The position numbers were made by a program, and so were the translations under genes. Source: Alphaproteobacteria bacterium (lineage in GTDB: Bacteria; Pseudomonadota; Alphaproteobacteria; RF32; CAG-239). Taken from it: 15,251 nucleotides of DNA. The notes under the pieces were generated by a model. That model did no database searches and was not told the origin of the DNA. It saw nothing but the letters and a program-made list of their open reading frames with translations. Positions 6,516-14,706 of the stretch are shown piece by piece (the stretch's first letter is position 1; each line of letters begins with the position of its first letter). The stretch is from the NCBI GenBank assembly GCA_017958895.1, contig JAGDBT010000023.1, positions 1 to 15,251 on the forward strand. Reading direction: 5' to 3'.

Positions 6516-7796
6516 TTAAATTATTCTTTGCATTTTGCAAATAAAGAAGGAATCCATACCTTTTTGCATAAACGGTAAAGTTCTTATCCAACCTTTAGGG
6601 CTGATTAAAGGTTGCTCCCATTTGCCGTATGGCGAAATATCGGCTTCGTTTATCGGTGACAACTTAAAATTTGAATGAGTGCTTAAAAATTTTTCAATCT
6701 GCTCTTCGCCTTCTTTTTTACATATCGAGCAAACGCAATAAAGCAAAATTCCCCCGGGTTTTAATGCATTTTCACAAAGATTTAACAGATTTTGTTGCAA
6801 GGCAACTTGCGTTTCGGCATCTTGAAGAGTTTTGATATGCAAAACTTCCGGATGACGCCGGAAAGTGCCGCTGGCCGAGCAGGGAGCATCAAGCAAAACA
6901 ACATCATATTGTTCAGCGGTGTTCTGTAAATATTGCGCAGCATCGGCAAGCTTTGAAATAACTTGACTAAAACCCAGACGTTGCATGTTTTCTTTGAGAG
7001 TTTGTAAACGGCTTTCCGAAATATCAAGAGCGGTTACTTGTGCGCCTTTAGCGGCTAATTGAGCGGTTTTTCCGCCGGGCGCGGCACATAAATCAATAAC
7101 TTTTTTGCCTTGCAAATCACCCAAAGCCGCTACCGGTAAAGATGCGGCAACATCTTGAACCCACCAAGCACCTTGCTGATATCCCGGCAAAGAATTTACG
7201 GCAGGGTATTCATATAATCTTAAAGTGCCGTTGGGCAATAAATCGGAATTAAGAGTCTTTTTCCATTTCGTCGGGTCGTCTTTTACGGAAATATCAAGAG
7301 GAGAAATTTGGTTTACGGATTCGGCAATAGCTGAAATTTGAGCCTTTTCGTATCCTTCAAGAAGCGGTAAAAAATTTTTCGGAAACGGAGAAATTTGCCT
7401 GCTTTTGGCTTTGAAATTTTCTTTTTCGGCGGCGATTTTGCGCAAAACGGCATTAGCCATGCCGGCCAAAAATTTATCACAGTGTTTTTTGATGTCATTT
7501 ACCGTTTCGTTAATGACCGCATAATCGGGAGTATTGAGATACAATATTTCACTTATGGCGGCTAATAACAGATATTCGGCCAAGCGGTGTTTATGCGGAA
7601 TTTTTTTGCGCACAAGCGAAGATAAAAAACTTTTGAGTGCGGTTAAATGGCGCAAGGTTGTCAGGACATTCATGTTAATAAAAGGAAGTTCTTCGGGCGG
7701 AATTTGTTTTTTTAATTCGCCGAAGAAAATTTTTTCTTCCAAAATATTTTGCAGTACATACGCTGTTCTGAGACGCTGATTAAGCCTTTTTTCCAT
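6516..7796 (-). CDS. rsmB: 16S rRNA (cytosine-967 C5)-methyltransferase RsmB
   Basis: This is a SAM-dependent RNA m5C methyltransferase (Sun/Fmu family) that modifies C967 of 16S rRNA, 426 residues, close to family length. An N-terminal NusB-like helical RNA-binding domain spans about 1-125 (with DYAVINETVNDIKK at 91-104). The Rossmann methyltransferase domain follows: motif I DLCAAPGGKT (235-244), ALDIS (257-261), motif IV DAPCSASGTFRRHPE with Cys306, and motif VI YCVCSI with Cys356 as the expected nucleophile. The usual motif VI is Y-A-T-C-S, so the extra Cys354 is mildly unusual. The ATG at 7796 lies inside the 3' end of the RND permease gene, 17 nt overlap, with only a weak ribosome site, suggesting coupled translation from the pump gene. 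Confidence 0.95.
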   Translation of the reverse strand: MEKRLNQRLRTAYVLQNILEEKIFFGELKKQIPPEELPFINMNVLTTLRHLTALKSFLSSLVRKKIPHKHRLAEYLLLAAISEILYLNTPDYAVINETVNDIKKHCDKFLAGMANAVLRKIAAEKENFKAKSRQISPFPKNFLPLLEGYEKAQISAIAESVNQISPLDISVKDDPTKWKKTLNSDLLPNGTLRLYEYPAVNSLPGYQQGAWWVQDVAASLPVAALGDLQGKKVIDLCAAPGGKTAQLAAKGAQVTALDISESRLQTLKENMQRLGFSQVISKLADAAQYLQNTAEQYDVVLLDAPCSASGTFRRHPEVLHIKTLQDAETQVALQQNLLNLCENALKPGGILLYCVCSICKKEGEEQIEKFLSTHSNFKLSPINEADISPYGKWEQPLISPKGWIRTLPFMQKGMDSFFICKMQRII

Positions 7797-10700
7797 TATT
7801 TTTATGCTCTGTAATGTTTTGCACCAAAATATACATCAACGGAATTATAATCAATCCCACAACCGTACCGAAAATCATGCCGGTAAATACCGGAACACCT
7901 ACGGCCGTACGGCTGCCGGCGGAAGCTCCGCTGGCCCAAACCAAAGGGGCAACACCTAAAATGAAGGTAAAGGCTGTCATTAAAACGGCGCGAAAACGTT
8001 CTTTGGTGGCAAAAACCGCGGCTTTTACAATCGGCATGCCGTTAGCACGAGCATCACGGGCAAATTCAACTACCAAAATGGCGTTTTTGGCAGCCAAACC
8101 GACCAGTAATACCAGACCTAATTGAGCGTAAATACTCAAAGATAATTTGGTAATAAATAAACCGATTAAAGCTCCGAGCATGGCGGCCGTAACCGAAAGC
8201 ATAACCGCAAGCGGAATCATCCAACTTTCATATTGCGCAACCATAAACAAATAGGCGAACAAGATAGCAAAAGCTATAATATAGAAAATTTGGCCCTGAT
8301 TGTTCTTTTCTTGCAAACTTGCACCGGACCATTCATAAGAATAGCCTTTAGGCAATATTTTGATGGCCAAATCTTCCAAAGCCTGCATGGCTTCGCCGGA
8401 GCTGAATCCCGAACGAGAAATGGCATTTATGGTGGCACTCGGATATTGGTTATAACGGCTTATACCGCGTGGTAACAACACGGTACGTATATTGATTAAA
8501 CTGCCTAGCGGCACCATTTTGCCTTTGTTACTGTACACATAAATCTTGTCCAAACTGCTCAAATCTTTACGATATTTCCAGTCAGCCTGAATTTTAACTT
8601 TGTTTACCTGAGTTCCGAGGTTAATATCGTTGATATAACTTGAACCGACATAGGTTTGCAAAGAAGAATAAATACTGCCCACGGCCACGCCTAAAGATTC
8701 GGCCTTTTCTCGGTCAATCTCAATATATGCGTGCGGAGTTTGCGCGTTGTAAGAAGAATAAGCCAACATAATTTGCGGCAATCCCATAGCGGCACGGGTA
8801 AATTTGTTTACCACGGCCTCAAGTTCGTTCATATCCGTACTTTCCATAGACTGAATCTTAAAATCCATGGCATTGGTGGCACCGAGTCCCGGAATGGCCG
8901 GCATTTCAAACATTTGAATCTTAGCTTCGGAAAAGTTGTTGGTAATCATGGAAAGTCGGTTTTTGATGTTGGTGGAAAATTCCGATTTCTTTGTACGTTC
9001 TGACCAGTTTTTCAAAGCCAACACGCCAAAGCCGACGTTTTCTCCCTGACCGGCCATAATACTGAAGCCTTCCAAATTCATTACGGATTTAACGGAAGGT
9101 TCGGTTTTCGCCGCCTCCAAAATTTTGCGGTTAACCGCATAAGTACGAACATTGGAAGCACCTTCCGGAAGTTGAACGTTAATCATTATAAGGCCCTGAT
9201 CTTCATCCGGCAAGAAGGAAGTAGGGGTAACTTTTAAGAACAAACCAATCAATATGGTCAAGATAAGGAAAATGAACACAATAATGCTCAGTTTGCGTCC
9301 CAAATAGCCGACAATAACCAAATAACGGTTAGTTGTTGAATTGATGAAACGGTTAAACAAGCCCAACATACCGGTTTTCTTTATCTCAAACGAGCGCAAG
9401 AAAGTGGCAGATAAAGCCGGCGATAAGGTTAAGGCATTAACCGAGGAAAAGCTGACGGCAAAACTTATGGTAATGGCAAATTGTTGATAAATTCTGCCGG
9501 TTATTCCGCCCATAAAGGCAATAGGCACGAAAATAGCCAACAACACCAAGGTGGTTGCCACAATGGCGCTGGAAACTTGTTCCATGGCTTTGGTGGCGGC
9601 TTGTTTGGAATTCAAATTTTCCGATTGCATAAGGTAAAGCGTTCTCTCTACCACCACAATAGCATCATCAACAACCAAACCGATGGCCAAAACCAAACCG
9701 AATAAGGTTAAGATGTTTAAGTTATATCCTAAAGCTTTCATCACGGCAAAGGTTGCCAGAATGGATACCGGAATGGCAATAGCCGGCACCAAAGTTGCAC
9801 GCCAGTCTTGCAAAAAGATGTAGCATACCAACACCACCAAAATAAAGGTCAAAAACAATGTAAAGAACACTTCTTCAATGGAAGCTATAATAAAATCTGT
9901 GGTATCAACAAAGATTTTAACTTCCAAATCTTCCGGATAAAAACGTTCCAATTTTTTAAGCTCGGCTTTTACGGCTTTCATGGCATTAACGGCATTAGCG
10001 CCGGACGATTTGTTTATAATGATGGAAACGGCAGGTTGTCCGTCAACTTCGGAACTCATCAGGTAGTTTTCTGCGCCGAGTTCTACCTTGGCAATATCTT
10101 TTAAACGTACCAATCCGCCTTCTTCTGCGGTGCGAACGATAATGTTTTCAAAATCTTTCGGATTATTCAAACGGCCGCGGGTTTCCAAAGAATAAACCAA
10201 AACCTGTTTGCCGTCTCCCGGTGCGGAACCGATTGAACCCAACGAAGGTTGAACGTTTTGACTGCGGATGGCGTTTTTAATGGTATCTATCGGTATATTC
10301 AAGGCCGTTGCTTTATCGGCATCAATCCACACACGCATACTGGTAGCGGCACCCAAAACATTTACTTCACCGACACCATAGGCACGGCTCAAGGCTATTT
10401 TGATGTTATTTTCAACATAGTTGTTAAGATAGCCGCGATCATAAGTGCCTTTCGGAGATGAAATTTGCAAAAAGGCCAGAATATCGGAAGAACGTCGCCA
10501 TACTCTGACGCCGATATCTTGTACTTCCGAAGGCAGAGAACTTAATACCTGTTGAATACGGTTTTGTACTTTAACTTGGTCCAAGTCAGGGTCGGTATCG
10601 GTTTCAAAAGCAATAGTAAGTTGATAGGCTCCGGAGTTATAAGAGTTTGAAGACATATAAAGCATGTTTTCAATGCCGTTGATGGCTTTTTCCAAAGGAA

Positions 10701-10890
10701 TGCCGACATTATTGGCAACCGTTTCGGCACTGGCACCGATATAGTTTGTAGAAACCATAATTTCCGGAGGGGCAATTTCCGGATACATACCGATAGGCAT
10801 GGTCATTACCGATACAACACCGGCCAAAGCCATAACAATGGCAATAACAACGGCAAAACGAGGTCTTTCAATAAAAAATTTAGAAAACAT
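7780..10890 (-). CDS. RND multidrug efflux permease, HAE1 (AcrB/MexB) type
   Basis: This is the proton-driven inner-membrane pump subunit of a tripartite efflux system, 1036 residues, full family length. It begins MFSKFFIERPRFAVVIAIVM as in AcrB-type pumps. The first periplasmic loop carries MYPEIAPPEIMVSTNYIGASAETV. Proton-relay residues are present: Asp408/Asp409 in GLVVDDAIVVVE and Lys935 in GLAAKNAILVVEF, equivalent to AcrB D407/D408/K940. Both family repeats are intact, with no frameshift. The start has AAAGGT (10898-10903) about 7 nt upstream. The adaptor gene ends 13 nt before it, and rsmB overlaps its end. The drug range cannot be read from sequence. No outer-membrane TolC-like gene accompanies it. 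Confidence 0.97.
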   Translation of the reverse strand: MFSKFFIERPRFAVVIAIVMALAGVVSVMTMPIGMYPEIAPPEIMVSTNYIGASAETVANNVGIPLEKAINGIENMLYMSSNSYNSGAYQLTIAFETDTDPDLDQVKVQNRIQQVLSSLPSEVQDIGVRVWRRSSDILAFLQISSPKGTYDRGYLNNYVENNIKIALSRAYGVGEVNVLGAATSMRVWIDADKATALNIPIDTIKNAIRSQNVQPSLGSIGSAPGDGKQVLVYSLETRGRLNNPKDFENIIVRTAEEGGLVRLKDIAKVELGAENYLMSSEVDGQPAVSIIINKSSGANAVNAMKAVKAELKKLERFYPEDLEVKIFVDTTDFIIASIEEVFFTLFLTFILVVLVCYIFLQDWRATLVPAIAIPVSILATFAVMKALGYNLNILTLFGLVLAIGLVVDDAIVVVERTLYLMQSENLNSKQAATKAMEQVSSAIVATTLVLLAIFVPIAFMGGITGRIYQQFAITISFAVSFSSVNALTLSPALSATFLRSFEIKKTGMLGLFNRFINSTTNRYLVIVGYLGRKLSIIVFIFLILTILIGLFLKVTPTSFLPDEDQGLIMINVQLPEGASNVRTYAVNRKILEAAKTEPSVKSVMNLEGFSIMAGQGENVGFGVLALKNWSERTKKSEFSTNIKNRLSMITNNFSEAKIQMFEMPAIPGLGATNAMDFKIQSMESTDMNELEAVVNKFTRAAMGLPQIMLAYSSYNAQTPHAYIEIDREKAESLGVAVGSIYSSLQTYVGSSYINDINLGTQVNKVKIQADWKYRKDLSSLDKIYVYSNKGKMVPLGSLINIRTVLLPRGISRYNQYPSATINAISRSGFSSGEAMQALEDLAIKILPKGYSYEWSGASLQEKNNQGQIFYIIAFAILFAYLFMVAQYESWMIPLAVMLSVTAAMLGALIGLFITKLSLSIYAQLGLVLLVGLAAKNAILVVEFARDARANGMPIVKAAVFATKERFRAVLMTAFTFILGVAPLVWASGASAGSRTAVGVPVFTGMIFGTVVGLIIIPLMYILVQNITEHKNNGKKA

Positions 10891-10903
10891 TACAGCTTAC
10901 CTT

Positions 10904-12082
10904 TTACTTATTTTCCACCACACCTATTTTGATAGGCGAATTATTTTGAATTTTGATGTTTCCCTGAACAACTATCAGCTCTCCTTCGCTCAGACCTTTT
11001 GTTACGGCCTGATTGGAAGAACCGACGGTATCTCCCAATGTAACGCGTCGTTGTTCGGCAATACCGTGTAAGTCATTTTCTTTGCTGGTATCATTGTCGA
11101 TTTTTGCCACGTAAACGTAGGCACCTTCTTTATCATAATTGAGGGCAGTTTGCGGAACGACAATGGAATATACGGGTTTATTGTCGGAAATAGCGGATTG
11201 CACATAATTTCCCGGGATTAAACGTAAATTTTCATTGGCAATATCGGCATATACCGAAATGGTTGCCGTATTGGCATTAACGGAGTTATCAAAAAAAGTG
11301 GAAACAACTTTTTCTTCAATGGTTTCGCCGTTTGATAAAGTGATATTGGCAGTCAGATTTTCGTTGTTAAATTCTTTTTGTTGCAATTGGGACATTTCTT
11401 TATCGGTCAGTGAAAAAGTCAGACGAATAGGGTTTACTTGAACGATTTTTGCCAACACAACACCGGAAGCGACAACATAATTTCCTTTGGTTACAAAGGC
11501 CTTACCGATTTTGCCGTCAATAGGGGCAACTACTTTGGTATAGGTCAGGTCAACCGTTGCGGAATCCAAGTTTGCCGAAGCTTCATCAACAGCGGCCTTG
11601 GCCTGCAGATAGGCACTTTCGGCCGTATCGAAAGTTGCTTTGGAGGCAAATTTTTCATCGCTCAATTTTACCTGACGGTCATAATCTCTTTGGGCTTTTA
11701 CCAAATTGGCTTTGGCGCTGTCCAAACGGGCTTTTGCCAAATCATAAGCCGCCTGATACTTTGCCGGATCGATTTCAAACAAAATATCTCCGGCTTTAAC
11801 TATTGAACCTTCTTCAAACAGAACTTTTTCAACGGTTCCGGTAACCTTTGGCAACAAACTTACTTCGTTAATTGCTTCGATATAAGAAATTTTGCTGTCA
11901 AAATCGGCAATATTTTTTGTTTCGGCGGCCTTTGCCAAAACATAAACTTCGCCCATTCCGTAGCCCGGCATACCTGAGCTTGGGGATAAACGTCCTTTCA
12001 AATACCAACCGAGGGCAATAAAAACAGCAAAAATAAGAAGTTGTTTAGTAATTTGCAGTAAATTCGGATATTTAATTTTCAT
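10904..12082 (-). CDS. RND efflux periplasmic adaptor (AcrA/MexA family)
   Basis: This is the membrane-fusion protein that links the RND permease to an outer-membrane channel, 392 residues. One N-terminal membrane anchor (about 9-27, LQITKQLLIFAVFIALGWYL) is present with no lipobox cysteine, so it is anchored by the helix rather than by lipid. Split lipoyl-domain halves lie near 75-105 (VSLLPKVTGTVEKVLFEEG) and 184-215 (VVAPIDGKIGKAFVTKG). Between them, at 106-180, is the alpha-helical hairpin rich in Ala/Lys/Asp. The beta-barrel and membrane-proximal domains follow. Its ATG overlaps the end of tetR by 11 nt, with a GGAAGGT ribosome site inside tetR. It is encoded directly ahead of its permease, the classic adaptor-pump order. 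Confidence 0.95.
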   Translation of the reverse strand: MKIKYPNLLQITKQLLIFAVFIALGWYLKGRLSPSSGMPGYGMGEVYVLAKAAETKNIADFDSKISYIEAINEVSLLPKVTGTVEKVLFEEGSIVKAGDILFEIDPAKYQAAYDLAKARLDSAKANLVKAQRDYDRQVKLSDEKFASKATFDTAESAYLQAKAAVDEASANLDSATVDLTYTKVVAPIDGKIGKAFVTKGNYVVASGVVLAKIVQVNPIRLTFSLTDKEMSQLQQKEFNNENLTANITLSNGETIEEKVVSTFFDNSVNANTATISVYADIANENLRLIPGNYVQSAISDNKPVYSIVVPQTALNYDKEGAYVYVAKIDNDTSKENDLHGIAEQRRVTLGDTVGSSNQAVTKGLSEGELIVVQGNIKIQNNSPIKIGVVENK

Positions 12083-12707
12083 TATTGTTACCTTCCGTTT
12101 TTATATTATTGTATACCATGGTGAAGCCGTTTCTTACTACCGTTTCCAAGTCATTGGTCAGACGTTTTCCGAAATAAGCTTCCAGAGCACCGCTGGAAAT
12201 GGTCATTAAAATTTCTCCGGTCAAAACAATGTCTGTATCAGGTTTAAGCACCCCGTTATCGCGAAGTTTGCGTAAGTTTTCAAACATAAGGTTACGGCTG
12301 ATTTTTTTGGTTTCTTCTATGGCCGGCAACACTTTGTTTATTATGGCTTCACTCCATTCCATCTGACATGTTATAAAGAACATAAATTTATGAAGAGTTA
12401 AATTTTCATGCATCATTTGAAAAATAAATAACTGAGTGTCGGTAATATTGTCAAATGATATGGTCTTCCGAGAATTAATAAAAGCATTAATTTCGGTAAA
12501 ATATTTTACGGCAAATTCGTTAATTAAAGCGGCCACAATATCCGGCTTGTTGCGAAAATACCAATAAACCGCACCTTTGGTCAGATTTATACGTTTTGCT
12601 ATTTCATCAAATGTTGTTTTCGAATAACCCTTTTCATAAAAAATATCCATTGCGGATGCCAATATGGCTTTCCGGGTTTGTTCGGCATCTTGTTTGGTTC
12701 TGCGCAT
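12072..12707 (-). CDS. TetR/AcrR-family repressor, likely efflux regulator
   Basis: This 211-residue DNA-binding repressor begins RRTKQDAEQTRKAILASAMDIFYEKGYSKTTFDEIAKRINLTKGAVYWYFRNKPDI. That is the textbook N-terminal helix-turn-helix of AcrR/TtgR/MexZ-type efflux repressors (recognition helix about 43-52). The C-terminal part is the helical ligand-binding and dimer domain. Relatives bind the pump's substrates and then release DNA. Unlike acrR, which is divergent from acrAB, this gene is first in the operon and overlaps the adaptor gene by 11 nt, so it should autoregulate. The ATG at 12707 has an AGAGAAG purine-rich site just upstream. Two operator-like repeats lie within 92 bp upstream. 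Confidence 0.93.
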   Translation of the reverse strand: MRRTKQDAEQTRKAILASAMDIFYEKGYSKTTFDEIAKRINLTKGAVYWYFRNKPDIVAALINEFAVKYFTEINAFINSRKTISFDNITDTQLFIFQMMHENLTLHKFMFFITCQMEWSEAIINKVLPAIEETKKISRNLMFENLRKLRDNGVLKPDTDIVLTGEILMTISSGALEAYFGKRLTNDLETVVRNGFTMVYNNIKTEGNNNEN

Positions 12708-12728
12708 GAACTTCTCTCAAAAAATATT

Positions 12729-12748
12729 TATACCAACTAGTATGTATA
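12729..12748. promoter_or_regulatory. Proximal TetR-type operator (imperfect palindrome)
   Basis: TATACCAACTAGTATGTATA is symmetric about the central ACTAGT at 16 of 20 positions. It covers the putative -10 of tetR (TATACA on the minus strand, 12743-12748). It shares TATAC-N4-TAGTATGTATA with the distal copy at 12780-12799. Size, symmetry and placement fit an AcrR-family operator that blocks RNA polymerase. Confidence 0.6.
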
Positions 12749-12770
12749 ACTTTTTGAAAAATAAATTCAA
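12743..12770 (-). promoter_or_regulatory. Putative promoter of the tetR-efflux operon
   Basis: On the minus strand, TTGAAT (12765-12770) and TATACA (12743-12748) are separated by 16 nt, each matching the sigma-70 consensus at 4 of 6 positions. The -10 lies inside the proximal operator, and the distal operator starts 9 bp upstream of the -35, so the promoter is bracketed. The leader would be roughly 30 nt. Confidence 0.42.
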
Positions 12771-12779
12771 GAAATTTTT

Positions 12780-12799
12780 TATACTTTTTAGTATGTATA
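12780..12799. promoter_or_regulatory. Distal TetR-type operator copy
   Basis: TATACTTTTTAGTATGTATA repeats the proximal element in the same orientation, identical at 16 of 20 positions, with the half-site AGTATGTATA perfectly kept. Its own dyad symmetry is weaker. The centre-to-centre distance is 51 bp, close to five helical turns, so two bound dimers would lie on about the same face. It begins 2 bp after the stop codon of the LprI-like gene. Confidence 0.5.
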
Positions 12800-12800
12800 T

Positions 12801-13835
12801 TTATTGATTAGCCCAAGAAGGAATATTCAGGTTGTTTTTATCGGAATTGTTTTGAGGTGCATTCTCTTTTGTTTCCGGTGTTTCGGTGCTTTCTTTTTCA
12901 ATATCGGTCAAAGAATCTTTTGAACCTTTTTCAATTTTTCTTTCAAGCGGCGGAATGAGATTACCTTCTGCCGCACCTCCGTCATCGGCCTGAGGTTCAG
13001 CTGTTTCAAAATCTTCTTCATCAAGAGTTGAGTGTGCCGCGCTGATTAAATTTCGCAGAGCTTCAAATTTTTCACGATTATAGAATTGCAAACATTGATT
13101 CATGGTTATGGCTTGCGGACCGTAATTTTGCCGATAGGCCCAAACCGCCAAAGAGCAAAGACGATTTCGATAAGCTATCCAACTGTCATACATATCGCGA
13201 TAATTTCCGGATTCCAAATCATCGCTGTTGTTCCAACCGCTGACGGCAGGATCTTTTGCAAATTCCTTATACTGAAGTTTTATATTGTCCGAAGTACGTT
13301 TCATTTCTTCGGTTATGCACTCATTTTCCATATTTTTACGCATACATTCGCCATAGAGCTTATCATGGTCGTAAATACGCAGAAAATCAAAATCAACACG
13401 ATTGGCCGGTGCTTTTTTATCCAAAAGCAAAATGACACTGTTGAGATGATCTTGAAGATGCAGTGTATAATAAAGCGTGCAGGCATCTTTTTCGTCGGTA
13501 ATCGGTTCCAAAAAGCGGGTTGAAACTTTTGCCAACGAGCAAAGGCGATTGCGGAAAGCCGTCCAACTTTCATATAAATCACGCATAATTTCAATGTTTT
13601 CATTATTGGTGTTGTGCCAACTTTTAATGTTCGGATGGTTCAAAATGGTGTTGAATTGCCTTTTTATCGCATTAAGCGAGCGTCTGGATTCTTCACGAAC
13701 ACAGAGGTCGCGATCATCCGAAACTTTTGTACATTGTTCAAATTCTTTGTCATCGGGATATTCCGGCATAAAAGCTTTTGCCGGAAAAGAACACATAAAC
13801 AAAATTGTAGTAATTGTGAACAAATATTTGCGCAT
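12801..13835 (-). CDS. Exported protein with two tandem LprI/DUF1311-like Cys modules
   Basis: This is a 344-residue protein with a Sec signal peptide (MRKYLFTITTILFMCSFPAKA, cleavage probably after AKA at 21), hence periplasmic. Two homologous modules follow. Module 1 has cysteines at 35, 45, 99 and 119; module 2 has them at 164, 173, 227 and 248, giving matching spacings of 10/54/20 and 9/54/21. Both hold the signature DLYESWTAFRNRLCSLA or DMYDSWIAYRNRLCSLA, the C-terminal motif of the LprI/DUF1311 lysozyme-inhibitor-type family, usually found once per protein. A low-complexity acidic, Asn/Glu/Lys-rich tail (about 272-344) ends the protein. Four disulfides are likely. Lysozyme inhibition is a family suggestion only. 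The ATG at 13835 has GAGG about 7 nt upstream. No terminator separates it from tetR. Confidence 0.8.
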   Translation of the reverse strand: MRKYLFTITTILFMCSFPAKAFMPEYPDDKEFEQCTKVSDDRDLCVREESRRSLNAIKRQFNTILNHPNIKSWHNTNNENIEIMRDLYESWTAFRNRLCSLAKVSTRFLEPITDEKDACTLYYTLHLQDHLNSVILLLDKKAPANRVDFDFLRIYDHDKLYGECMRKNMENECITEEMKRTSDNIKLQYKEFAKDPAVSGWNNSDDLESGNYRDMYDSWIAYRNRLCSLAVWAYRQNYGPQAITMNQCLQFYNREKFEALRNLISAAHSTLDEEDFETAEPQADDGGAAEGNLIPPLERKIEKGSKDSLTDIEKESTETPETKENAPQNNSDKNNLNIPSWANQ

Positions 13836-13887
13836 TTAACACCTCATCCGATATTTTACAAAATATCAGTTAAAAGTAAAGATAAAT

Positions 13888-14646
13888 TTAAATGGTGATT
13901 ATATCGGCAAAAGTTGTGCCCTGTCGCAAAATTTTTTCGGCTTTTTCCGTATAAGAACCGTCAGCTTGGTGGGTTATAAAAGGTTCGGAAATTCGGCAGG
14001 GAGCTTTGGAATCTTTTTGAAAATTTATGATAATGCGTTTGGCTCTTTGCGCAGATTTTGAATATAAAGGAATAATGTCTATTCCTCCGGCTTTTTTTTG
14101 CAAGGCACAACAAATTTCCGGCAAGGCTTCTACACGATTAATCATATAAATCTGTCCGAACGGTTTGGTCATTTTCAGGCAGAAATTAATCCAAGAAGTT
14201 AAATTCAAATCACCGTGATTATGGGCGGTGGCTTTGCTGGAATTGGGTGAAGGCATGTCATGATCACTGTAAGGAGGATTGGTTATGACAATATCAAAAC
14301 TGCAAGGGGCAAGCAAATCAAACAATTTTTTATCGCTGATATCGGCATTCAGATAAGTCAAAAAATCAAAGCCGTTTAGTTTGGCACTTTGATTTGATAA
14401 TTCACAGAGTTGTTGCTGAAGTTCAATTCCGAAAATTTGCGGATTAAGGCTTTGCAAGCGATGAGCCAGACACAAAGAAATCGCGCCGGTTCCCGAGCCG
14501 ACATCAAGAATACGCAAATTTTTCTCTTTTTCTTTAACGGCGGCCGACAATAATACGGCATCGGTTGAGGCACGATAGCCGTCAAGAGGTTGCAAAATTT
14601 TTATTTGTTTGTTTAACAAATAATCTTGGCTGAAATTATCCGGCAA
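13888..14646 (-). CDS. TrmN6/YfiC-type tRNA (adenine-N6)-methyltransferase
   Basis: This is a SAM-dependent N6-adenine methyltransferase related to E. coli TrmN6, which modifies A37 of tRNA1(Val); it has 252 residues. From the chosen start: GYRASTDAVLLSAA (23-36, family hallmark), motif I ILDVGSGTGAISLCLAHR (46-63), acidic FGIEL (72-76), and catalytic motif NPPYSDHDMPSP (123-134). The start is a TTG at 14646-14644, because the only good ribosome site, GGAG at 14654-14657, lies 8 nt upstream. The frame extends to a TTG at 14664, but that falls in the upstream terminator's T-run, and the ATG at 14660 is out of frame. It follows the ferredoxin terminator by 16 nt. Other structurally similar small methyltransferases (PrmC-like) cannot be wholly excluded. 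Confidence 0.88.
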   Translation of the reverse strand: MPDNFSQDYLLNKQIKILQPLDGYRASTDAVLLSAAVKEKEKNLRILDVGSGTGAISLCLAHRLQSLNPQIFGIELQQQLCELSNQSAKLNGFDFLTYLNADISDKKLFDLLAPCSFDIVITNPPYSDHDMPSPNSSKATAHNHGDLNLTSWINFCLKMTKPFGQIYMINRVEALPEICCALQKKAGGIDIIPLYSKSAQRAKRIIINFQKDSKAPCRISEPFITHQADGSYTEKAEKILRQGTTFADIITI

Positions 14647-14662
14647 AACTGTTTCTCCATAC

Positions 14663-14690
14663 AAAAAAACTCAGGTAGCACCTGAGTTTT
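14663..14690 (-). terminator. Rho-independent terminator of the ferredoxin gene
   Basis: The perfect 11-bp inverted repeat AAAACTCAGGT / ACCTGAGTTTT (14666-14676 and 14680-14690) has a 3-nt loop. On the minus strand it runs straight into seven T residues (14669-14663). It lies 16 nt after the ferredoxin stop codon. The plus strand has a run of only four T, so the main direction is minus. Confidence 0.88.
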
Positions 14691-14706
14691 ATAAGCTGTA
14701 ATAAAA

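Noticed and set aside
13086..13523. Plus-strand open frame of 145 codons inside the LprI-like gene
   Set aside because: The minus-strand frame has a signal peptide and an internal duplication with conserved cysteines, so the plus frame is a shadow.
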